Below are positions 1-8,302 of a stretch of 16,625 nucleotides of DNA, piece by piece; position 1 is the stretch's first letter, and each line of letters starts with the position of its first letter. The translations under genes and the position numbers were made by a program. The notes under the pieces were generated by a model. The model did not search any database, was not told the origin of the DNA, and worked only from the letters and a program-made list of their open reading frames with translations. The stretch comes from Saccoglossus kowalevskii. Its lineage: Eukaryota > Hemichordata > Enteropneusta > Harrimaniidae. The DNA lies in the NCBI RefSeq assembly GCF_000003605.2, contig NW_003120939.1:64123-80747 (forward strand), in the 5' to 3' direction.

Positions 1-222
1 CAAATAAAAATGTATACAATGTAAAATACTACAGTTATAGTCAAATTATTTGAATGTTTGCAAACACGTGTGAAATTTTAAACCAATCAATGACATAATA
101 ACTATGATTGATGCTTAATATGTCAACTCGAATCCGTCAGGCGTAATATATTTCTCATATTCTCGTCGACGTTCTTTCTGATTATAAAAACTCTCCGGTG
201 TTGCCGATGTCACATCTTGATT

Positions 223-2190
223 TTAGAATAGCTGACCAACTAACGAGAAATACGTGACGAAAGCACCACACACCTATCGATGGAAAGAGATAATTAACCC
301 GTATGTAACAAATCCTGCAATGAATACACGGTTACGCAATTAAATATGCACGTTTTCACTTTCCAGTCAGGAATAATTTTCCCATAAATTCCCAGATTTA
401 TAAAAGGTATTAGATCACCTATTTGTAGCATGTGTAGCAAATTACCTCAACTAAATCTGCGTTCTTTTGCATTCTCATTAATACAACAAGATGAGTGCCG
501 ATTTATGCAAATTATCTTGTTTCGTATTCGTGATTTTTGTTCAATTGGATTGTACGTAACGTCACATGATGTAACCCTTGGTTCAAAGATGACAAGAGGC
601 ACATGCTTACGGCTAGTATGAATTCTTTCGTCAGTGTGAGTAATCCCCATAACGTCAAACCAATATCACTGCCGCCTAATCTGGATAAAAACATCATTAT
701 CTGTGGAGGAAAAAAAAACAATTTTGGATTATCTGATTTATCTGCTTCGTCGCGTTTATTTACCTTGCGTAGTTGTAGAGGTCGACGTTACACATTAATA
801 TGGTATCTGTTGTATTCTACCTGAAGAAGACGGTCGTTGCCAACAGTCTGGAAAACACAGATATTGTGCAGGTATTTCACCGGTGTATACACCTGGAAGA
901 TAATAAAAAAGTTAAGTGGTAGGTTTTATTTGTAACTGAATATGCCCTCTAGCGACAAAGTCACGTAGAAGGTGTGACCTGTGTTGACCAAAACGTCGCT
1001 AGATGGCGTGACTAAAGATTGCATTGATTCGTATTTAAACTTCCCATACAGGTACGTATTTTCATAATAATCACATCTTCCTTTCTTTGAACTGAAAAAA
1101 AATGAATGACCAATTTCACCTGCTCGTGTAAAGAAGCAGCAAACCAACATATCATGCTTATGACGACCACGTTAGAAACGAGCCAGGTAATCCCCATCAT
1201 GGCAACGACACCATAACCTGCAATTATTTCGTAACTGAGAAAACAGATCAAACCGAAACTGGAACCGAGTGTGAAGAACAAATAGAAGGAAAACAATTCA
1301 TCGGCATCATCTACCACACTACAGAGAAACTGATGCTGCCGCCGAATGGTTTCCAGGCAACCATCCACGCGGCCGTTCGCGTCGATGCTTGCTTGTAATG
1401 TCTTCGTTAATTCAGTAAACTGGTAGGAGAGTACGAGGCATGTAGTGATGAACGGTATTAAAGGAAATACCCATGCGGCCGCTGCGTATGTGTGTAAAAC
1501 AATAAATAAGACGTCGTAGTCCGCGCCAAGAAATTCCGACGTGACGAAAAACGTCTCGTTTCTCAAAGCCTCATTTGATCCGTATCTTCCAACAATCGCG
1601 TACATCATAGCAATGACAATAAACCCGACGCTCATTAGAATCATAACTACCAGTCTGTTTCGTATCCACGAATACTGAATTCTTAGCCCGAGGGAAATGC
1701 TCGATGAGTTTTGACAAGTCTTCTTCCAGTTATCCATGAAAGCGTGGACGCGATTTTGTTTGATGCAGTTGTATACGCATAACGTAGCGTTAAAGGTGCA
1801 CTGTAAATCCCACATTCCCGTGCTAATGGTAGTCGTGGCGTGAGTACCGACGATATCGCCTGTGTACACCCCGACAACGTATCTAATAGTAAATAACCAC
1901 AATGATGTCACGACCGTAACGGAGTAAAGTCGATAAATCCATATAACGAATCTCGCACATCGGCCGCTACTACCATGTCCATAGCTGGGTAACATTATTC
2001 CAAAAACTGCCATTAATTTAAATAACGGTACAAACGCCGCACGGATTTCATTGTTGATAGAACTAATTTCTGGGTGATGCACACGAGGTCCGTCTGTGTC
2101 GTCATATTCAAATATTTCAAGGCCATGTTCCCCGTTCCTTCTCCCGGTCGATTTATCGCTCATACTTGTTCCAATACGACGTTCCTCCAT
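223..2190 (-). CDS. Gustatory receptor-like (GRL) seven-transmembrane protein, four exons, 427 aa
   Basis: Exons by splice signals: 2190-1120, 892-821, 700-611 and 273-223 (stop TAA at 225-223). All three introns are phase 0, with donors GTGAAA, GTAGAA and GTAAGC and pyrimidine-rich acceptors except the last (ATCGATAG). ATG 2190 is the first after an in-frame TGA upstream. The product has hydrophobic segments near residues 84-105, 120-142, 178-200, 227-256, 300-322 and 324-350, plus a seventh spanning the exon 3/4 junction. The N-terminus of about 80 residues is hydrophilic, as expected for a cytoplasmic tail. Exon 3 holds the typical LSRL...GLTLWGLL...EFIL stretch and exon 4 ends TYFSLVGQLF, matching the TY-h5-QF signature of insect Gr proteins. 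Family knowledge: Gr/Or proteins form tetrameric ligand-gated cation channels; ligands of invertebrate GRLs are mostly unknown. Possible N-glycosylation sites are NAT at 134, NSS at 161 and NET at 211. Length is typical of the family and no break is seen. No AATAAA was found below 223. Assignment is from motifs, not a search. Confidence 0.82.
944..1007. repeat. Short inverted repeat in GRL intron 1
   Basis: Thirteen-base arms at 944-956 and 995-1007 are inverted copies (GTCGCTAGAKGGC) with one mismatch, about 38 bases apart. The spacer also contains a smaller GTCAC/GTGAC pair. It may be a remnant of a tiny MITE or a foldback. I see no target-site duplication that settles this. Confidence 0.45.
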
Positions 2191-2787
2191 AGATATAGCG
2201 ATACCCGATCGTTTAAACGCCTCTACGTAATGTAAATGTAGATAATTGTAACCATTATTTAGTCACATGACGCACGGGGAAATTGCGTTCTCACACAATT
2301 GTCCATTTGGGTCTGACCTTGTTCCTTCTAATGTCGCAGTCACTGCGTTGTAATGCAATATACGTTCATTTTTGGGATCGGCCTCTAGCTTAGGACAACA
2401 ATTACCAAATCTACTATATATCGTGTTTTGAATCCTTGCCATATGTTTTATATATAAATAATTCCATATTGTAAAATTGTTGCTGGTTCTTGTAGTGTGA
2501 TGCACTGTGCGTGTGACCTATAACCCTCGTACGAGTTGCAACACTGTCATAAACAGAACACGCCCTGTAACAAAACTGACAAGACACACCTGTTTTAGAT
2601 CGTTTTAGTATCTCTCATATCATACACCTTAGAAATTTCTAAGCCTAAGCTCAGACTGCGCAACCCGCGTGGGAAAAAAACAATATACCATTATATTTAC
2701 GTGGAAAATTACCTGCAAACACATTTAGCAACTTCTAGAAAAAATGTGTTTTATTGTTGAGCAAAATTGAAATGATATAGTTTCAAC
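2191..2787. other. Upstream region of the GRL gene, no gene seen
   Basis: Only short, AT-biased open frames are present, with no recognisable product. A TATA-like run lies near 2448-2456 on the minus strand, but it is about 260 bases from the start codon and unsupported as a promoter. The GRL promoter probably lies here by position alone. Confidence 0.4.
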
Positions 2788-2881
2788 TTAAAGGACGGTG
2801 GTCGTCGCGTCTCGGCATTTTTCGTTATGGGACTCATAGGGACGTACACAGCGCGTGTAAAATGCGACCACTGTCCTTTAA
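2788..2881. mobile_element. TTAA-flanked MITE, family B copy 1 (94 bp)
   Basis: A TTAA lies at each end (2788-2791 and 2878-2881). The terminal inverted repeats begin AGGACGGTGGTCG at the left and AGGACAGTGGTCG at the right when read inward. The inner part (2826-2863, starting TATGGGACTCATAG and ending CGCGTGTAAAAT) is nearly identical to the inner part of copy 2 at 5288-5325. TTAA targets with ends near TTAAAGG resemble T2/Kolobok-type MITEs described in Xenopus; piggyBac also uses TTAA. There is no coding capacity. Confidence 0.75.
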
Positions 2882-3152
2882 AGTTGGTGCATTTTCTTTT
2901 CTGAACTACCTTATTGTTCGAGCAATCTCGTAAGTGTATTTACCGAGGTGTTTGTTGGACACTAATGACGTTAATAGGTACCTGTTAAATTGTTGAATAC
3001 TACTTGTTTTGTCACAAATATAACTTCACCAACTGGTACATGCCAGTAGAAATCAGGCATACCAAAATAAATTGCGCTCAGATAAACGGGCGTATTTGTT
3101 CTGTATTTTATTCAGCCAATCAGAATGGTCAATGAAATGATTTGTAAACTTG

Positions 3153-3168
3153 CCAATAGGGGGCGCTA
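3153..3168 (+). promoter_or_regulatory. CTCF-like motif
   Basis: CCAATAGGGGGCGCTA matches the bilaterian CTCF core (CCASYAGRKGGCRS) at all but one position. It lies between the GRL gene and the repeat-rich stretch. Whether it is bound is unknown; a single motif match in 16 kb can occur by chance. Confidence 0.35.
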
Positions 3169-3245
3169 TAACACTGTACAACTCGACTGCGATTCTCACA
3201 TTCGCTTGTAACATAAGCATGCCACTTGTGGCAGTACATTTAACC

Positions 3246-3552
3246 TTAAAGGCCGATAGTCGTCGCCCCACGCATGCGCGAGATATATGGGTCTCATATA
3301 AACAAAGATGGCGACTTTGAATGTTGCGCAGATCAACGAGTACAAACTGAGACGTTATAAAACTCTAATTAGATGTTTTTTAGGCGATTGGAAAGTATCG
3401 AAGGACTCGCAGGCGGTAATTAGTGCAAGTTGCACCAAGGTCAAACCTCATACTTGTGATTTCCATGAGATGAGCGCATTGGTTTGTGGGAAAATCAATT
3501 TTTATCAACACAAATGTCGCACATGCGCAGCACGACGACTACTGCCTTTTAA
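3246..3552. mobile_element. TTAA-flanked MITE, family B copy 3 (307 bp, longest)
   Basis: TTAA stands at 3246-3249 and 3549-3552. Read inward, the left end contains GGCCGATAGTCGTCG and then CGCATGCGCGAG. The right end contains GGCAGTAGTCGTCG and then CGCATGTGCGAC. The ends therefore match over roughly 33 bases with a few substitutions and small gaps. The block TATGGGTCTCATA near 3286 recalls the inner block of copies 1 and 2. The element is more GC-rich than its surroundings. A 131-codon open frame starting at 3308 begins inside it and runs out through its right end, so that frame is probably incidental. Confidence 0.65.
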
Positions 3553-3722
3553 ATTATATAAGATAATAAAACAGACAAAAATGTATATGCGATTCAAGTT
3601 GATTGACCCGGAAAAAGCTGACAACTATGTTGTAATTCAAACTCAAGTAGTCAGAGGTTGTGATTACGACTTTTCAGTCCACTGTCATATGTCTATTTTC
3701 TAATAAAACTATTATTTTTGGT

Positions 3723-4046
3723 ATGAGATTAATTTGTAAAGGAAAACTTGTTTACCGGTATACAGCGTTGGTATTGATATTGTTGTCTTGGCTGGTCGGT
3801 TTACTCTTTTACATGGCACTGGTGTATTGGGAAGCTGCAGCTATGCACGAACGGATGAGAAAATATTTTATTAAATCGGCACGTTTCCATCAAAACCATA
3901 CACTCCTTGCTTTGAAAAAAAATACTATTATCATAATGATCGACGAATTTATATCATTACATGAAATGTACACACACGACATTCAATGTAAACAACGAGA
4001 GAACTTCGGTAGGGGTAGGTCAGATACGTACTTAATGAACACATAA
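3723..4046 (+). CDS. Unrecognised ORF with one strong membrane segment (107 aa), possibly a broken gene
   Basis: I do not recognise this product. From the Met at 3723 it reads as a short basic N-terminus, a hydrophobic segment at about residues 12-36 (Y-T-A-L-V-L-I-L-L-S-W-L-V-G-L), then a hydrophilic part with many H, K and R. The frame is open upstream to a Met at 3660. A type II signal anchor would look like this. So would the first membrane segment of a GRL: an FGMRL stretch just before it resembles FGIML in the GRL gene at 223-2190. Candidate donors (GTAGGG, GTAGGT) sit near the 3' end at 4010-4020, so it could be an exon instead of a complete gene. It is followed directly by a tandem duplication. 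It could also be a chance frame. Confidence 0.2.
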   Translation: MRLICKGKLVYRYTALVLILLSWLVGLLFYMALVYWEAAAMHERMRKYFIKSARFHQNHTLLALKKNTIIIMIDEFISLHEMYTHDIQCKQRENFGRGRSDTYLMNT

Positions 4047-4053
4047 CTACTTT

Positions 4054-4375
4054 ATTTACCAGCTCTTCTTAGGTCGTAACTATGGAAACGATGTTCGAAC
4101 AATTATACAGGTGTCTACTTTAATGAATTCGCAAACACGAAAACTTTCAAATTAGCGAAAATGTCAGAACATGTTGTTTTTACATTTAATATGTACTTTC
4201 TCGTAGGTCACTATATTTACCAGCTCTTCTTAGGCCGTAACTATGGAAACGATGTTCGAACAATTATACAGGTGTCTACTTTAATGAATTCGCAAACACG
4301 AAAACTTTCAAATTAGCGAAAATGTCAGAACATGTTGTTTTTACATTTAATATGTACTTTCTCGTAGGTCACTAT
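4054..4375 (+). repeat. Tandem duplication, two 161-bp copies
   Basis: Copies at 4054-4214 and 4215-4375 are identical except for one substitution that I found (T4074 against C4235). The near-identity implies a very recent duplication or gene-conversion homogenisation. The unit includes ACCAGCTCTTCTTAGG and CAATTATACAGGTGTC but no recognised gene. An 87-codon frame from 4322 begins in the second copy and is not recognisable. Confidence 0.95.
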
Positions 4376-5250
4376 GTTTTTGTTCACAGTAAATGGTTAT
4401 CATTTTTCTCTCTCGTATTTATTACGACAAGATTCATTTTTACTGGGATGTTAATTACGTCAAATTATGGCTGGATACAGTCTATTATCATGATCGTGAG
4501 ACTTGGATCTACAAATAATAGACAGGTGATCAGTCTGGAGGGCTGTGGGCGGGCCTTACGTACGGGTCAGAGTATGTGCATGTAAGTTGCCATGGTAATA
4601 CACTGAAGTCATGAAGACAGCAAATCAGTGATAGCACAGAATTCTGTGCCGTCTACGTAGTCAAGTAACAATTCACCATGTCATTGTCGAGTGCAATGGG
4701 AAGGACATTCTGTATGACTGGATTCCAGGCTAAATTATGGCCGTCCTCTAAAGATTCTAACATTTCTCATTCACTTGATCATTCAAGTTCAATAGTAGAT
4801 CCCTACCAGTAATTCAATCAACCAGTATTTTATACACTTTAAACCAATTATAAAGGACTAGAAAAGTTACCGATTTGGACACGTAAATTCAAAAAGTCGT
4901 CATATATCCCTTAAACCTCAGACAACTAATAATGTCACCTCACCAATCACGACAACGACACACACTGCCGAGATGTATTATTCACGTTCAGTAAATCAAC
5001 CAAGCTTGTCTAATTCCCATTTACTAAAATAATGCCGAAATTTGTATTTATTTGCACTTGGTCCCCTGTCTCACGTAATTCGTTCTCTTTGCTCAACTTG
5101 CTCGAGTAGAACCCGGTAAAGATGATCAGAATTTTTTTTGTAGTACGAGAAAGAAGCGTAAAACGAATTCAGAACATATTAATTCATGCTCAACTTGTTG
5201 TTAAAGTGGAAAGACTGATCTGCGATCTGAAAAAAAACACGCATCATGTG
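4376..5250. other. Gap without recognised gene
   Basis: No recognisable coding, RNA or repeat feature is seen. Open frames are short and shadow-like on both strands. A locally GC-rich patch (GGGCTGTGGGCGGGCC near 4540-4555) stands out from the AT-rich surroundings but has no clear meaning. Confidence 0.4.
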
Positions 5251-5383
5251 TTAAAGGACGGCAGTCGTCGTGCCGCGTCCTGTTCGATATGGGACTCATA
5301 GCAACGTATACAACGCGTGTAAAATACATTGTTTATTTACATGAAATTCGAACACGCGCTGCGCGACGACCACCGCGCTTTAA
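5251..5383. mobile_element. TTAA-flanked MITE, family B copy 2 (133 bp)
   Basis: TTAA lies at 5251-5254 and 5380-5383. The inward ends read AGGACGGCAGTCGTCG (left) and AGCGCGGTGGTCGTCG (right), followed by more imperfect pairing rich in GCGC. Its inner block, 5288-5325, aligns without gaps with 2826-2863 of copy 1. It is longer than copy 1 because of an extra AT-rich insert near 5326-5350. Confidence 0.75.
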
Positions 5384-7043
5384 GATCAAAAATATGAGTA
5401 GCGCTATTTAATAATGGTAGATATGGCGAGTGAAAACGAGGGAATAATAACTAGAGGGGTGGAGAAAAGTCCGAATACGATAGATATGTTTCGCTGACAT
5501 ATGCTCACAAATTGTCATTTCTGTGTAGAATCCCGAGTAAAAACATATAGTAGCTCATTTGTGTGGTGATCGAATAAAAAATCAACTATATGCGGAATTA
5601 TGATAAATACACTATATAAACCGGGAAACTGTATACCGTAATAGTAAACATCTTAAGCAGTTGTAGTGGCTGTTTTATCACAGTGTATGTGTGCAGACAC
5701 TATAACATTAACAACTATAAAGTACATAGTCTATGCCCAGAATAATTTTGAGTTATGATTAGACAAACTCTTATGATTCTAAAATCATTATCAGCCATTA
5801 TCTCCGCCTGTAAATAAACAAAAACATAGTTACTCTGGTGACCTTGCCTTTTGTTATATAATAATATATAATCCCATTATCAGTTTGTTTCAATATGAAT
5901 ATGCAGCACCCAATTCATAGCAATGCTTATATTGATTTTCTGAAATCTTGTTTTCTGTAAAGATTTTAGGTTTGCAAATGTGTATCAGTCTGTGCAAAAA
6001 CTCTCTCCACGAGTTGGTTTTGAAACCCAGTCTAGTATTCCCACGGGATTTGGGAGATACATTACCAAGGATATTATTACAAGATAAATGATTTGCTTCA
6101 TTAAACACAGACAACAATGCATATTTCCACTGAGATCAATGACCTTTGAATGTGTATCACCAGTGATCAGTCAAGTAGAAACAGTCAAAATATTTTATCA
6201 GATTTTCTCAATTTTTGCATGATATTTTCATACAGGACATCTGTCGTTCATACTCAAGGAAGACTTTATACTGATGAATAAGGTAACTAAGTTTGATAAA
6301 GTTTGGAATAGAATTAGTAAAGTTATTATGCACACAATAACAATTATTAATGACGATGACGACAACAACGCCGGACAGAAATTTTTCCCTTAATATACCT
6401 TTCCCTTCCATCTTTAATGTTACAGGCAAGGTAATAAAACAAGTTGGCCTTTTTTGAATCAGAACTGGTGTATAACTTATTTATAAAGTTTGATTTGAAC
6501 CGTTTCCGGAATGAGAGAATGTTTGATTTTATTAAAAAAAAAAATTTGACTATGCATGACAGAAATCAGGTTCAGGAATGATAAAAAACGCTCAATTTTG
6601 ATGAATACCAGGCACTAAAATTACTACCATTCAGCAAATATCCTATATATAATAGTATGTAGACTTCAGTCAGGTCTCTTAAATGGCAGTGAAAAACACA
6701 CACAAATAATACATGCATACATACATACCAGAAACAAAAACAATGATACAATGTAAACTCTATTGTATTTTGTGCATCAATGAATTTACCAAAACAAGGA
6801 GAGAAACAAAGCAATCTTTTTAATTTTTCTGATAAGCTAATTAACTATATGCGATTGTATACAGGTGTCTTTCAACTTGGTTGCTTCATGTATGCAAATA
6901 ACCTGATACAATAGTATTGTAGCCATAGCAACTGCAATGCTTACTGCTTTGCACTGTTTAAAACTCAGAAATAGTAAAGTAAGAACAGTATGTATTGAAG
7001 AGAGTCAAACCAAATTGAAACTAAAACTTCTTTTATACTTGCA
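5384..7043. other. AT-rich gap without recognised gene
   Basis: No gene, RNA or clear repeat family is recognisable. There are homopolymer runs (A near 6534-6544) and a short ATAC microsatellite near 6713-6729. Open frames of 70-80 codons are compatible with chance in AT-rich sequence. Confidence 0.4.
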
Positions 7044-7214
7044 ATACTGTAAATTACTTAACTTCCATTGAAATTTATATTCGCTATTTTTGCTGAAGGA
7101 ATGAGTTAGTGAAAATGCTATATGTTTCATATGTTAAACTCATCAAAAATCAGTGAAAATAAACATATTTTTAGCAAAAATTAATTCCAGCTAAAATAAA
7201 ATATTTTACAGTAT
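7044..7214. mobile_element. MITE, family A copy 1 (about 171 bp)
   Basis: The ends are inverted copies: ATACTGTAAAT at 7044 and ATTTTACAGTAT ending at 7214. Landmarks inside are CGCTATTTTTGCTGAAGG, AAATCAGTGAAAATAAA and ATTCCAGCTAAAATA. The same landmarks occur in order in copy 2 (10000-10150), and the right-hand ones occur in reverse orientation in copy 3 (12726-13551). There is no coding capacity. The superfamily is undetermined; a TA or similar short target duplication is possible. Confidence 0.7.
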
Positions 7215-7297
7215 TATAATATGCCACTTTAATGAACAAATATTTTTTTTTACAGAAAATGGTCGGAATTCTAATGAATGATATAAAAATTGTCATT

Positions 7298-7452
7298 TTA
7301 TCTCTGTCTTTGCACCACTTTTACTAAGGTGAAATTATTTAATATCGGTGACACTCTCTACATAGTATTGATATTATCTCTGTCTTTGCACCATTTTTAC
7401 TAAGGTGAAACTATTTAATATCGGTGACACTCTCTACATAGTATTGATATTA
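7298..7452 (+). repeat. Tandem repeat, two copies of a 76-bp unit
   Basis: Copies start at 7298 and 7374, and the array ends at 7452, just over two units. I count two C/T differences between the copies (in the CACCACTTTT and GAAATTATTT segments). It lies just downstream of a family A MITE and has no coding content. Confidence 0.92.
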
Positions 7453-8302
7453 ATTTTTAAAATATAAATTATCAAATGATTTGAATTTTGCAATTTTCTG
7501 CATCAAACATAAAAGTAGATGCTATACTTGAATTGCAGTTCGAACTTTTAAAGGTCCATGTCAGGTGACTCAGCAGCAAGATAATCCTATTTTATTGGCA
7601 GTTTCATTTTATTTTGGATATTTTGACCTTTCTCTGACCAAATCTCCACATACATTGTTACAATGGCGACAAAACATCACTGCTGTAGTACTAGTATTTA
7701 TAGTTACATACACCCACATTGGGTATTTGAATGAAACATTACAATAGCTGGACTTGAAAAAGAACTGATCTCCGTAGTTTTAGGGTCTTCCCTACATAGG
7801 CCTATAAATTCATGTTATTTGTGTGCAAATTCAAACACTCTTACCTCTATAAAATATCTTTTTTTAATAGAAAAACCACTACGAGTTACTCAGTTAATCA
7901 GTTGAGGTCAAAAAAACGTTCATAGATTGTATGTCAACTATCACCTACGATTGACAAAGCTTCATTCGTGTGTCAGTTTAAGAAATAACCGAACACCTAA
8001 CAAAATGTGGTCACACTGGGTTATTTCTCAATAGCAAGCTTACATTTTTTTGTATCTATCCATATAAATATGAACCGATTCTAAGCCAGAAAACACTAGT
8101 AGAGAAATCAACGACAATCATCACAAATCCTGTACATTCTTTTGTTGGAATGTCTCCATTCCCCGGTCACGTAACAAGATCGATTCACATCTCAGTAATA
8201 AAGTAAAGATGCCCATTTCTCTTCAACACAAACAAGTAACTCGGGAACGATATATGTATATAAAAAAAGGTTTATAAATCTTGTAATAGTTTTTTAAAAG
8301 TG
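7453..8302. other. Downstream flank of DRAP1, no other gene seen
   Basis: This stretch should hold the DRAP1 3' UTR and poly(A) site (minus strand). No AATAAA is visible within 300 bases of the stop. Variant signals are TATAAA at 8276-8271 and ATTAAA at 7868-7863. A 60-codon plus-strand frame at 7565-7747 has no recognisable similarity. Confidence 0.4.

Noticed and set aside
430-824. Plus-strand ORFs of 63 and 73 codons
   Set aside because: They overlap introns and exon 3 of the GRL gene in antisense and have no recognisable product.
1012-1119. Extension of the GRL exon past 1120 for 35 more residues
   Set aside because: A donor GTGAAA follows codon 357 and the extension loses all family features, while the exons at 892-821, 700-611 and 273-223 restore them in phase.
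2263-2505. 80-codon minus-strand ORF upstream of the GRL start
   Set aside because: No recognisable similarity, no supporting splice signals, and separated from the GRL frame by a stop. Treated as chance.
3308-3703. 131-codon plus-strand ORF beginning with ATGGCGACTTTGAA
   Set aside because: Its first two thirds lie inside the 307-bp TTAA-flanked MITE and it runs through that element's right inverted repeat; the product is not recognisable. It is more likely incidental than a gene.
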